Shown one piece after another: positions 8,631 to 16,784 of a stretch of 64,000 bases of DNA. A model generated the notes under the pieces. It was not told where the DNA came from and did no database searches. It was given only the letters and a program-made list of their open reading frames with translations. Origin of the DNA: Bacillota bacterium (lineage in GTDB: Bacteria > Bacillota > Clostridia > Christensenellales > UMGS416); contig JAEWRW010000020.1 of the NCBI GenBank assembly GCA_023398815.1, positions 199,400-263,399 of the forward strand. The letters are read 5' to 3'. The position numbers and the translations under genes were made by a program. Position 1 is the first letter of the stretch; every line of letters begins with the position of its first letter.

Positions 8631-9332
8631 TTAGGCCAGATGTTCCTGGTAGATCGTCCCGTACTTGGAAAACGACGTGGGGTAAATGCGATATTGGGAC
8701 AATGCCTGCACCAGCCAAAGAGGCAGGGCGCGCAGCGTTTTGATCTCCATGAGAGAGGTCCCCGGTGCAAGCAGTAGGGCACCATCGTCGCCCTCCACCA
8801 GGGAGAGGTGATGATCCCGCCAGCGCACGTTGGTGTCAAAGGTGACCCGCAGGTTGGGGTCCTCCCTGCCAAACAGGGCGACGCGATCGTAGCAGACCAG
8901 AGCCCTTGGCTTGAGAGGCAGTTGACTGGCAAACCAGTCGATCTCCCGGAAGATCTGGCCCTGCTCGGCGGGCTGCAGGTGTTTTTCCAGGTAATCCTGC
9001 GCCTCGCAAAGGGCCAGGCTGACCCGACGCTTGTAGGTGACGCCAGCCAGCTTCTTTTTGAGCTCCAGATACACCGTGTCGTCCGCCTGCGGCACCCCGT
9101 AGCTGCGAAGACGCAGCTTCTCCTTGAATTTGGGTTTCTCCAGGCAACGCCGGATGATCGCATAGTCGTCGGTGTCGTAATACACGGTGCAGATGGTGTG
9201 CCTGCCATACCGATCCTGCTGCATATGCTCCAGCAGCTTCGCCATCAAACCCTGATATTGCGGCTCGGTCAGAAGGTATTTTTCCTCGTATCGCTCAAAC
9301 ACCGAACCACCGGCAATCTTGGCATCTGACAT
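8631..9332 (-). CDS. VTC-domain polyphosphate polymerase
   Basis: 233 residues, nearly all VTC domain (triphosphate-tunnel fold). Visible tunnel motifs are FERYEEKYLL, a basic KEKLRLRSYG strand, LELKKK, TYKRR, the FDTN strand and MEIK near the end, which together supply the alternating Lys/Arg and Glu residues that bind phosphate and metal. Family members polymerise the gamma-phosphate of ATP into polyphosphate. The protein itself has no membrane helix, and the adjacent DUF4956 protein may anchor it. It is the first gene of the six-gene operon, downstream of a promoter that carries direct repeats shared with the adjacent two-component system. Confidence 0.85.
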   Translation of the reverse strand: MSDAKIAGGSVFERYEEKYLLTEPQYQGLMAKLLEHMQQDRYGRHTICTVYYDTDDYAIIRRCLEKPKFKEKLRLRSYGVPQADDTVYLELKKKLAGVTYKRRVSLALCEAQDYLEKHLQPAEQGQIFREIDWFASQLPLKPRALVCYDRVALFGREDPNLRVTFDTNVRWRDHHLSLVEGDDGALLLAPGTSLMEIKTLRALPLWLVQALSQYRIYPTSFSKYGTIYQEHLA

Positions 9333-9403
9333 GAAATTCGCCTCGCTTCTTGCCGCCGCATGGTGTCAATGGTGCAACTGCATGCGGCTTGTTTTGTGGC
9401 CCC

Positions 9404-9459
9404 AGTATAAGGGGGCAGCCTGAAACCAAACTGAAATTTGTCTTTCAGGTTGTTTTCAG
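9404..9459 (-). promoter_or_regulatory. Promoter and OmpR-type operator of the polyphosphate/DUF4956 operon
   Basis: Read on the minus strand: TTTCAG (9436-9431), 5 bases, TTTCAG (9425-9420), 10 bases, then -10 TATACT (9409-9404). There is no good -35; the repeats occupy its place, the arrangement known for activated PhoP/OmpR-type promoters. A mirror-image pair (TTTCAG on the plus strand at 9443-9448 and 9454-9459) makes a 44-bp dyad centred at 9439/9440. The same repeat-to-minus-10 spacing occurs in front of the adjacent response regulator gene. Confidence 0.6.
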
Positions 9460-9518
9460 GCTTCTTCTTTGTGGAGGAGGGATGGCTCAAACCACCAAAA
9501 CAGGAGGGGAGTAGCAGA

Positions 9519-9551
9519 TAAAAGAAAGGGCGGAGAGACATGCTCTCCGCC
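9519..9551 (-). terminator. Rho-independent terminator of the two-component operon
   Basis: Downstream of the histidine kinase stop, GGCGGAGAG and its complement (9543-9551 and 9529-9537) form a 9-bp stem, followed on the minus strand by CTTTCTTTTAT. Confidence 0.8.
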
Positions 9552-9578
9552 TGGGTCATTCCGGCTTTGTGGCAGATG

Positions 9579-10799
9579 TTATTTGACTGGTAGGGAAACG
9601 GTGAACAGCGTGCCGTTGCGCACGCTCTCCACGTCGACTTTGCCGTGGTGGTATTCCACAATGGTCTTGGCGATGGACAACCCCAGCCCGTAGCCCTGCT
9701 GCGCGCGGGAGGGGTCTGCCCGATAGAAGCGCTCAAACAGGTGGCTTTGTTCCTCCGCGCTGAGCGGCTTGCCCTGGTTGTAGACCGAAAGCTTCGCCAG
9801 ATTCTGTTGGCAGTGCAACCCTAGCTCGATGGCGCTGCCTGCTTTCCCGTACTTGACCGCGTTGTCCAGCAGGATACCCGTCAGCTGGCGGATTTGCTGG
9901 GCGTTGCCGGTCAGCGCGATCTCCGGCTCGATCTCCACCTCCAGCCGATAGCCATGCTCGAAGGCCACCGGCTCAAAGGCCAGAGCCGTTGCAGATACCT
10001 CATCGCTGAGATTCATGGGCTGCAGCAGGATGCTCACCGCAAAATCGTCCCCTTTGGCAAGGAACAGCAGGTCGTCCACCAGCCCCTTCATGCGGCGGGC
10101 CTCTTCCTCCGTGTTCTGCACCCACGCCATCTGCTCAGACACTCGGTCCTCCCGGTGGCTCTTGACGATGCCGATGTTGGCCAGAATGACGGTGAGCGGC
10201 GTTTTCAGCTCGTGAGAAGCATCGGCCACAAAGCGCCGTTGCTTCTGCCAGGCCTGCTCCACAGGCAGCAGCGCCCATTTTGCCAGCAAGGCACTGGCCG
10301 CAAAGAACACCACCAGTGCCCCGGCCACCACGGACAGCGTGACGAGGAAGAGGTTGAGAACCCGGTTGTGCTCGGGTGAGAGGGCCATGAAGGCGATTTT
10401 CTCCTCGCCCTTCACCGTGTCCACCACATAGCGCAGGTCATAGGCCGCGAGCTCACCACGGGTTGCGCCGCGCTGCTGCACCTGCGCCACGATGTCCTGC
10501 AATTGGGTTTCGGTCACGCTGATGGAATTCGCGCTCTCCAGGTTGGCGGTGCCGTCTTTGTTCACCGTCACCACAAAGATGGGTGAAGTGTCAAACCCCT
10601 CCGGCACCTTGCCGCCGATCTCAAAGTTGGGGCCTTTGTCGCCATGAGGGCGCTCCACCGCGCTTTCCAGCGCGCGGTAGCTGTCCTTTCGCAGGCTGTC
10701 GGCATAGTACAGGCAGATGCCAGCCAACACCGCAAGCAACACAACGGACACCAGACTCATGGTGATGAGAACGAATTTCCGGCGTAACCTCTGTATCAC
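9579..10799 (-). CDS. Sensor histidine kinase (OmpR-type partner)
   Basis: 406 residues. Membrane helices at about 10-32 and 148-172 enclose a ~115-residue extracytoplasmic sensor. A short linker leads to the dimerisation domain with FVADASHELKTPL (phospho-accepting His196) and a C-terminal ATPase domain (DNAVKYG, LFERFYRAD, GYGLGLSIAK). A GTG at 10799 was chosen: it shares bases with the regulator's stop (GTGA overlap) and has GGAGGGAG upstream. Longer forms would lie within the regulator gene. It should phosphorylate the upstream response regulator. The signal is unknown, but the linked promoter motif suggests control of the adjacent polyphosphate/DUF4956 operon. Confidence 0.9.
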   Translation of the reverse strand: MIQRLRRKFVLITMSLVSVVLLAVLAGICLYYADSLRKDSYRALESAVERPHGDKGPNFEIGGKVPEGFDTSPIFVVTVNKDGTANLESANSISVTETQLQDIVAQVQQRGATRGELAAYDLRYVVDTVKGEEKIAFMALSPEHNRVLNLFLVTLSVVAGALVVFFAASALLAKWALLPVEQAWQKQRRFVADASHELKTPLTVILANIGIVKSHREDRVSEQMAWVQNTEEEARRMKGLVDDLLFLAKGDDFAVSILLQPMNLSDEVSATALAFEPVAFEHGYRLEVEIEPEIALTGNAQQIRQLTGILLDNAVKYGKAGSAIELGLHCQQNLAKLSVYNQGKPLSAEEQSHLFERFYRADPSRAQQGYGLGLSIAKTIVEYHHGKVDVESVRNGTLFTVSLPVK

Positions 10800-11473
10800 G
10801 GGGAGACTCCCTCCAGTCGATAGCCGACGCGGCGGATGGCAGTGATGTTGACGTGAGAGCGCAGGAAGGCAAGTTTCTTGCGCAAGAAGGAGATGTATGC
10901 CTCCACATTGTTGTCCTCCGCTTCGGAGTCGGCACCCCATACCTTCACAATCAGCGTTTCCTTTGATGTGATGCCCTCCTTGGCCAGCATCAGGATCTTG
11001 AGAATCTCGAACTCCTTGAAGGACAGCGCCACCGAACGGGTGCCGCAGTGGAGGGCTTTGGAGGAGAGATTCAGCCGCAGGTCGGCAAACTCAAGTTCCT
11101 CATGCACCAGGTCACCGGGGCGGCGGCCCAGCGCGCGCAGGCGCGCCAGCAATTCCTCCGGCGAAAAGGGTTTGGTCATGTAGTCGTCAGCGCCATAGTC
11201 CAGGCCGTGTACCTTGTCGGCCACCTCATCCTTGGCGGTCAGCATCAAGATGGGTGTGGCGTTCTTCTCGGCGCGCAGGCGCTGGGCCACCTCAAAGCCC
11301 GACATCTTGGGCAGCATCACATCAAGAATGATGACATCGTATTGGCCGCTGAGCGCATAAGCAAGCCCGTCTTCCCCGTCGTGCACCACGTCGGACATGG
11401 TTTTTTCTTCCTTGAGAATTTGGGCCAGCGCCTGTGCCAGCCGCGGTTCGTCTTCTACAATGAGCACCTTCAT
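10796..11473 (-). CDS. OmpR-family response regulator
   Basis: 225 residues. Receiver domain 1-120 with phospho-acceptor Asp51 in IILDVMLP, plus the acidic pair Glu7/Asp8 and Lys in MTKPFSPEELLARLRA. The winged-helix DNA-binding domain (about 128-225) ends with the wing RRVGYRLEG. The start at 11473 follows a G-rich ribosome site; the in-frame extension upstream lacks family similarity. The gene is translationally coupled to its kinase by a GTGA overlap. Its own promoter and that of the polyphosphate operon share a half-site pair, consistent with autoregulation and control of the envelope operon. Confidence 0.92.
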   Translation of the reverse strand: MKVLIVEDEPRLAQALAQILKEEKTMSDVVHDGEDGLAYALSGQYDVIILDVMLPKMSGFEVAQRLRAEKNATPILMLTAKDEVADKVHGLDYGADDYMTKPFSPEELLARLRALGRRPGDLVHEELEFADLRLNLSSKALHCGTRSVALSFKEFEILKILMLAKEGITSKETLIVKVWGADSEAEDNNVEAYISFLRKKLAFLRSHVNITAIRRVGYRLEGVSP

Positions 11474-11596
11474 GGCCGATCCCCCCAATCCACTATGCCA
11501 TAAATACCGATCCCCAAACAAGCCATAATCCTGTGAAACCGCTTTTCTTTCCACATGCCTCAGCCGGCAATGCCGGTGGGCCAGTTCCTTTCGTGC

Positions 11597-11629
11597 ATCA
11601 TACCTTTGTTTGCTGAAATGAGACTGAAG
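11597..11629 (-). promoter_or_regulatory. Promoter/operator of the two-component operon
   Basis: Minus strand: CTTCAG (11629-11624), 5 bases, TTTCAG (11618-11613), 10 bases, -10 TATGAT (11602-11597). This repeats the repeat period (11 bp) and the repeat-to-minus-10 distance seen at 9404-9436. It implies an untranslated leader of roughly 115 bases before the regulator ATG. Confidence 0.55.
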
Positions 11630-11710
11630 GATTCGGGCAGTTTAACGTCGCTTTTTTTGCTGTCGCACTTGGCATGTAGGGATGGAAGGCGGGCTACCTT
11701 GCGCCGTGGT

Positions 11711-11745
11711 GAAAAGCAAAGAGGCCGCCCCGCGCGGGGACGGCC
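11711..11745 (-). terminator. Terminator after the GH9 gene
   Basis: A GC-rich stem (CGGCC-bulge-GGGG with CCCCGGCC-type partner, 11723-11745) is followed on the minus strand by TCTTTGCTTTTC, about 20 bases past the GH9 stop. Confidence 0.75.
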
Positions 11746-11764
11746 AACGCTGCCGGGCAATGCG

Positions 11765-14596
11765 CTACAGCCCAAAGACCTCCACCTTCTCGTCGAGGTT
11801 TCCGTTGGGGATGAAGACGGCCATATGGGGGAAGTTCCGATCGAGAATTTCACCTTCGATGGTCAGGGTATCGCCTAGCACAATCTCCCCGCCGGCATAG
11901 TCAAGCCGCATGTTCTGCGCCTTCACCGCAAGCGTGGCCTTGCCCCTGCCAGAGGTTTTGATGGTGATGTACACGGCATTGCCGTGGGTGGTGCTCTCCA
12001 GCGCAAGGGCCGCCATGTCAGGGGAGAGGGTATATGATTTGCCCGTAACGGCGGTGATGCTCTTGGTGAGCCCGTCATACTCCACCACATATTCGCCCGC
12101 GGGGAGCTCGCCCCGGAACAGGCTGGTGTCCTTGCAGGGGGTGAAACAATAGACCGCTTTGGTGAGCTTGCCCGTGAAGGTGATGTCCCCGGCACTGGGG
12201 TTCAGAACGCCCTTGACTTGGGCGTTACCATACGTGTCGGCCAGAAGCCAACCCCAGCGGAGAACGACGTGGGTCCACACTTCCTTGTAGACACAGGTGT
12301 TGATCTGCGGCCAGTAGGGGGCGTCGTTGCTCTCGTAGTTCTCGATGCCCACGCTCATCTCGCCCACCATCTCACCGGGGAGCACGGTATACTGCGAGCA
12401 ATAGTCGTAACCCTCGCCAAAGATGACCGACTGCGCGAAGGGGTTTTTCCCCACGATCCACTCCAGCTGGCGTTGGGCGAGCTCGGCGTGGTCAAAGTCG
12501 TTCTTCGCCTTGCCCAAGAGGGCGTTTGCCTTGCCGTTGGCCAGGGTGATGGCCCCATTGCCGCGGTAGGCGAAGGCCACCGGCATACGGCGCAGGTAGA
12601 ACCCCTTGCCCAATGGGAACCCGGTGCGAACCTGGTCGGCGTACTCCTTGTGCATCTCATCGTTGTGGTTGACGTGGCTCAGGGCACCGAAGTCGTTGGT
12701 TTCGTCGAGGAACTCGTCCTCCTGGTAGATGGACGCCGGCGCCATGTAGTAGGGCGCCGTGTATTCGTGGACGCGCTTGTTGTAGTCGCCGTACAGGCTC
12801 AGCGCGTAGTACCATTTCGTCCAGTCCTCATGGTTGGGGAAGGTCTGGGTGAGGTGGGTGAGCGCGTAAATCGGCTCGGCCTCGTGCGAGCGATGGCTGA
12901 AGTGCTGGATGAGGCGCTTGCGTGTGTTGTCATAGAAGAACCCCGCGAAGGGCACGTCCCAGTCGGTGGTCTGCACCTGTTGGCAGTCCATCACAACCCG
13001 GATGAGTGCCGTGGCCTGCTCTTTGTATGTTTCCTCACCGCAAGCACGGTAGAGATCCACCGCTGAGCGGACGGCCAGGGAATACGTCAGGACCTGCGAG
13101 GAGATGCGGTTGGGGTCGCCGTAGGAGTCGTAGCCCTCGTTGTCCTTCTGCGCGTAGGCGAAAGCCCAGTCCTCTTTGGCGCACTGCAAGCAATAATCGG
13201 CAAGAACGGGGTCTTCGCCACGGAGGGTGCGGTAGGCGAGAGCCTCCAGGGAAGCGGCAGCAAAGTTTTCAATGGCTTTGAGGCCCGCTTCGCAGTTGAT
13301 GTCGTCGGAGTTGCCCATGACGCCATCCGTCCAGCAGGATTTGCTGGTGCTGATGCAGCGATAACCGTCGCCAAAGCGGGTTTTGAGCACATAGTCCAAA
13401 CCCCATTTGGCCTCTTCCAGTACGCGCTCGTAGAGCGGTTCATTGCCCTCTACTTGGGTTAGCAGTTCAAAGAGCATGTAGTCGCATTCGGCGGTGGTGA
13501 TGAGATTCTGCGTCATGTCCCCGGCGTCGTGCCAGCCACCGTTGACGACGATGCCCCGTCCGTCGTGGTAGCACACCACATCCCTGTGGCAGGCCAGGTG
13601 CTTTCCGGGCACTTCAAACCCGCAGCGCTGGCAGAACAGGTAGTTGAGCATCTTCCAGATGGAATCTTCCCACGCATCGTCCCGGATGGGAAAGCTCCTG
13701 GAGACCGCGCTGCCGCATACAATCAGGTATTCGCCGTTTTCATGGACTTCGGTGAAATCCAGCACTTGGTATTCCCCGGTGGAGGTGGCGACACGTTCTA
13801 CCGGTTTTTCCAGCACCGTGCGGCCGGTCATCGTCTCCACCAGTTTGAAGGTCACAGCGCCCGGCTCGTTGACGATGGCGGTCTTGCGGCTGCCGGGTTG
13901 GTACCCTGAACCGGAGAAGGCGATGCGGTGTTGGCCAACCTGCCAGCCTTCGATGTTGTCCAGGTCTTCCACGGCAAGGGTTTCCAGCATGATGTCGGTG
14001 ATGTACCAGCATGCGGTTTTGGTGGAGGTGATCTCTTCGCCGACCATGTCGTATTCAAAACTGAGGCCAATGATGTCCTCGCGGTGCACGTCGGGGATTT
14101 CGACGGAGACATGCTGCCACTTGGCGTGGGTGAGGTTGATGTTGTGGTGCCCTTCGCGGTCATACTTGTCCGGCACACGGTGCGCGCCGCCATTGAGGAA
14201 CTGCATGCGCAGGCAGATGCTGCGGTAGCCCGGCATATCGGCGTATACCCAAAAGGAGATGCGATTGATGTGCTCCCAGTTTTCATGGTCCACCCGTCGG
14301 ATGACCTTGGGGATGGTGTAGATGCGTCCACGCGTCCGCTCCCATTGCTCAATCCGGGTGGGGGAGGTGAATTTCAAGGAGTTGACGCAGGTTTTCACAT
14401 GCTCCCGGCTCAGTTCCATATGGGCATAGGGGCCAACGGCTTCCCAGTGGTCAAGGGTTGTCAGGTCGTCAAGGAGCGTGCTGCTGAGCACCCGTTTGCT
14501 CTGGCAGCGGTGTTCGCGCATTTCCTCTTCATGGATTCTCAGCGGACGATGCACGTATTTGGACTCAATCAGGTCCTTCTTGAAGAACTCTCTCAT
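11765..14596 (-). CDS. GH9 family glycoside hydrolase (cellulase/exo-beta-glucanase type), apparently cytoplasmic
   Basis: 943 residues. Order: an N-terminal carbohydrate-binding-like beta-sandwich (about 45-210), an Ig-like CelD_N-type domain (about 218-305) that precedes GH9 catalytic domains, the (alpha/alpha)6 GH9 domain (about 308-830), and a C-terminal beta-sandwich (about 845-943). The catalytic pair Asp357/Asp360 lies in GGWHDAGD; the proton-donor Glu is probably in the region of VYKEVW. The N-terminus (MREFFKKDLIESK) is charged and is not a signal peptide, which is unusual for cellulases and fits an enzyme acting on imported cello- or gluco-oligosaccharides. The start was chosen at 14596 with AAAGGATG upstream. 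No dockerin is seen. Specificity is not predictable. Confidence 0.88.
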   Translation of the reverse strand: MREFFKKDLIESKYVHRPLRIHEEEMREHRCQSKRVLSSTLLDDLTTLDHWEAVGPYAHMELSREHVKTCVNSLKFTSPTRIEQWERTRGRIYTIPKVIRRVDHENWEHINRISFWVYADMPGYRSICLRMQFLNGGAHRVPDKYDREGHHNINLTHAKWQHVSVEIPDVHREDIIGLSFEYDMVGEEITSTKTACWYITDIMLETLAVEDLDNIEGWQVGQHRIAFSGSGYQPGSRKTAIVNEPGAVTFKLVETMTGRTVLEKPVERVATSTGEYQVLDFTEVHENGEYLIVCGSAVSRSFPIRDDAWEDSIWKMLNYLFCQRCGFEVPGKHLACHRDVVCYHDGRGIVVNGGWHDAGDMTQNLITTAECDYMLFELLTQVEGNEPLYERVLEEAKWGLDYVLKTRFGDGYRCISTSKSCWTDGVMGNSDDINCEAGLKAIENFAAASLEALAYRTLRGEDPVLADYCLQCAKEDWAFAYAQKDNEGYDSYGDPNRISSQVLTYSLAVRSAVDLYRACGEETYKEQATALIRVVMDCQQVQTTDWDVPFAGFFYDNTRKRLIQHFSHRSHEAEPIYALTHLTQTFPNHEDWTKWYYALSLYGDYNKRVHEYTAPYYMAPASIYQEDEFLDETNDFGALSHVNHNDEMHKEYADQVRTGFPLGKGFYLRRMPVAFAYRGNGAITLANGKANALLGKAKNDFDHAELAQRQLEWIVGKNPFAQSVIFGEGYDYCSQYTVLPGEMVGEMSVGIENYESNDAPYWPQINTCVYKEVWTHVVLRWGWLLADTYGNAQVKGVLNPSAGDITFTGKLTKAVYCFTPCKDTSLFRGELPAGEYVVEYDGLTKSITAVTGKSYTLSPDMAALALESTTHGNAVYITIKTSGRGKATLAVKAQNMRLDYAGGEIVLGDTLTIEGEILDRNFPHMAVFIPNGNLDEKVEVFGL

Positions 14597-14676
14597 GCCG
14601 TCCCATCCTTTCACGAGGCCCGCATTTCGATGGTCTGACAAAGTGCCGTGGCCTCAAACCAAATCGCTGTTCTGCG

Positions 14677-14700
14677 ATTGTAGCATTCCAGTAGCATTCC
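14677..14700 (-). promoter_or_regulatory. Putative GH9 promoter with tandem 11-bp repeat
   Basis: The minus strand carries GGAATGCTAC twice in tandem with an 11-bp period (14700-14691 and 14689-14680). The second copy runs into an extended -10, TGCTACAAT (-10 at 14682-14677). The -35 region is poor, so an activator may be needed. Confidence 0.4.
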
Positions 14701-15036
14701 GGCCATGATTGTCAAAGGCAGGCTTTGGCCACTTCTGCACCCGGTTTATTCGGCGCTTTTTTCGTAGTTCCCTTCTTTCATTTCCATTTTTGTGGGCGAG
14801 ACGGAAATGAGCGGGCAAATTGGCATTCAAAGGTTGCTTTTTGTTTGCTTTTTGGGTTTTGGGGCTCAATTTGGCAATCTGTTATTCGCAAAGCCAAAAT
14901 CAGTCGAAGGGACGGAAGAAGATTCGAGATTCTGCGGTCGCCAGTCTGCCCTCGTTGGTCGCATAGATCGGCCATGACAGGGCACTTTTCCATGTGCATG
15001 CAGTGGAGGCGGTCTGTTGGGCGCTGTCAGACAATT
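14701..15036. other. Intergenic region, nothing recognised
   Basis: This AT-richer stretch between the GH9 and SelO genes has several T-runs. Short open frames on both strands lack ribosome sites and resemble nothing known. No RNA gene was recognised. Confidence 0.5.
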
Positions 15037-15056
15037 GTCACCTGCTGCGAGGTGAC
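15037..15056 (-). terminator. Weak stem-loop after selO
   Basis: A 7-bp stem (GTCACCT 15037-15043 with AGGTGAC 15050-15056) lies immediately downstream of the SelO stop. The minus-strand tail AATTGTCTG is only weakly T-rich. Confidence 0.35.
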
Positions 15057-15062
15057 CTCCCT

Positions 15063-16535
15063 TCACGTGCCGCAGAATGTGCGGTATGCACAGGAGGAGG
15101 GCTCGGGCGGCGTCGCGTACTCCATCTGTTCAGGCGTGTTTGCGTAGGGATCAGCCAAGACATGGAGCAGCTTTTCCACAGGCGTGAGATCGCCATTCAC
15201 AACGGCAGATTCCAGCGCGGCTTCCACCCGGTGATTCCGGGGGATAACCACAGGATTGCTTTTTTTCATCAAATCATAGGCTGAGCATTCCGATTCCGGC
15301 TGCCGCGCCAATCGTGCCTTCCATTTCTGGTGCCATTGCTGAAAATCGGGGATCTCAAATAGTGCGGAGCTTTCGATCTCATGATAGGTCAGGGCGCGGA
15401 AGGTGTTTGTGAAGTCAGCGCTTTGGTTTTGCAGGATGCCTAAGAGATCTTCCGTCAACGCTTCGTCCTGCTCCTCTTCACCGATCATCCCCAGTTTTGC
15501 CCGCATCCCAGAAAGCCAAGCGGCGTGATATTGCCCTGCAAAACCGGATACCGCATCCTGCGCCAGGGTACGTGCCTCGTCCGGTTCTTCGTGCAGTAGG
15601 GGGAGCAGTGTTTCGGCAAACCGCGCCAGATTCCACTGGGCGATGAGTGGTTGGTTTTCGTATGCATAACGGCCGTGGAGGTCAATGGAGCTGAAGACCG
15701 TTTTCGGGTCGTAGGTGTCCAGAAAGGCACAAGGGCCGTAGTCGATGGTTTCCCCGCTGATGGCCATGTTATCGGTGTTCATCACCCCATGGATGAAGCC
15801 AACCAACTGCCATTTGGCAACCAGCTGAGCCTGTCGGCGGATCACTTCCTGCAGCAGATGGTAGTAGCGGTTCTGATCGGGCTCAATGCCTTCAAAATGC
15901 CTTTGGTGAATGTAATCCGCCAGAGCGCGCAAATCATCCCCTTTTCCCCATTTTGCCGCATATTGAAATGTGCCCACGCGGATGTGGCTGGTGGCCACAC
16001 GTGTCAGGATGGCACCGGGCAATGCTGTTTCGCGCAGAATCGCCTCACCGGTGGAAACGACCGCAAGGCTGCGGGTCGTGGGGATTCCAAGCCCGTGCAT
16101 CGCTTCGCTGATGATGTACTCCCGCAGCATCGGCCCGAGGGCCGCTCTGCCGTCCCCTGCGCGGGAGTATGGCGTTTGTCCGGCTCCCTTGAGTTGTATA
16201 TCCACCCGTTCGCCTTTGGGCGTTATCTGCTCCCCCAGCAGCAAGGCTCTGCCGTCCCCCAACATGGTGAAATAGCCGAATTGGTGCCCGGCATATGTCT
16301 GTGCCAAGGGCAGTGCTCCTTCAGGGGTTCGATTGCCGGCAAGCACCGCCACGCCGCTTTGGCTTTGCAGGGCATATGCGCACAGCCCCAGCTCGTCAGC
16401 CAATGCGTGATTGAACAGAACCAATTGCGGGGAAGGCACGGGTGTGGGGGTGAGACGCGTAAAGAAAACGGCCGGCAGAAGGGCATAGCTGTTGTCAAAT
16501 TTCCATCCGGCATTTGAGTCAGGCAGATCAAACAT
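15063..16535 (-). CDS. selO: SelO/YdiU-family protein adenylyltransferase
   Basis: 490 residues, the full family length. SelO proteins have a protein-kinase-like fold that binds ATP upside-down and transfers AMP to Ser/Thr/Tyr of target proteins, linked to redox stress. Family blocks are AQTYAGHQFGYFTMLGDGRA, LKGAGQTPYSRAGDGRA, REYIISEAMHGLGIPTTRS, HGVMNTDNM and IDYGPCAFLDTYDP, which carry the ATP-lysine, Asn/Asp metal ligands and catalytic Asp. The C-terminus ends TFCGT, with an ordinary Cys where eukaryotic homologues place selenocysteine. It is a single-gene unit with no functional link to its neighbours. Start with AAGGATTC upstream. Confidence 0.93.
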   Translation of the reverse strand: MFDLPDSNAGWKFDNSYALLPAVFFTRLTPTPVPSPQLVLFNHALADELGLCAYALQSQSGVAVLAGNRTPEGALPLAQTYAGHQFGYFTMLGDGRALLLGEQITPKGERVDIQLKGAGQTPYSRAGDGRAALGPMLREYIISEAMHGLGIPTTRSLAVVSTGEAILRETALPGAILTRVATSHIRVGTFQYAAKWGKGDDLRALADYIHQRHFEGIEPDQNRYYHLLQEVIRRQAQLVAKWQLVGFIHGVMNTDNMAISGETIDYGPCAFLDTYDPKTVFSSIDLHGRYAYENQPLIAQWNLARFAETLLPLLHEEPDEARTLAQDAVSGFAGQYHAAWLSGMRAKLGMIGEEEQDEALTEDLLGILQNQSADFTNTFRALTYHEIESSALFEIPDFQQWHQKWKARLARQPESECSAYDLMKKSNPVVIPRNHRVEAALESAVVNGDLTPVEKLLHVLADPYANTPEQMEYATPPEPSSCAYRTFCGT

Positions 16536-16734
16536 CTTTTGAATCCTTACATCCAGTTTTCGTTAGGGTTTTCGTTTTTGGTGGTGGTATACTGTAAATG
16601 ATATGCAACGCGAAAGAGCGTCGGAACCCCGGTTTTCGTTCTATCGTGGATCACATTTTCTCAGCCAATGCGGAGTGCAATCAAAAACTGTTCTGTGGTT
16701 GGGAAATTCCGTGTTTCATCCATTCGTATATGGA

Positions 16735-16766
16735 AAAGGAGCGATTCCTGATGGAATCGCTCCTTT
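16735..16766 (-). terminator. Terminator after the FN3-repeat gene
   Basis: A perfect 14-bp stem (16735-16748 with 16753-16766) with loop TGAT lies 20 bases past the stop and is followed on the minus strand by TTTTCCATA. Confidence 0.8.
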
Positions 16767-16784
16767 GGCATGCTTCCGCTGTTC

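Noticed and set aside
14654..14869. 71-residue basic minus-strand open frame in the gap upstream of the GH9 gene
   Set aside because: No ribosome site, overlaps the likely GH9 promoter, no recognisable similarity.
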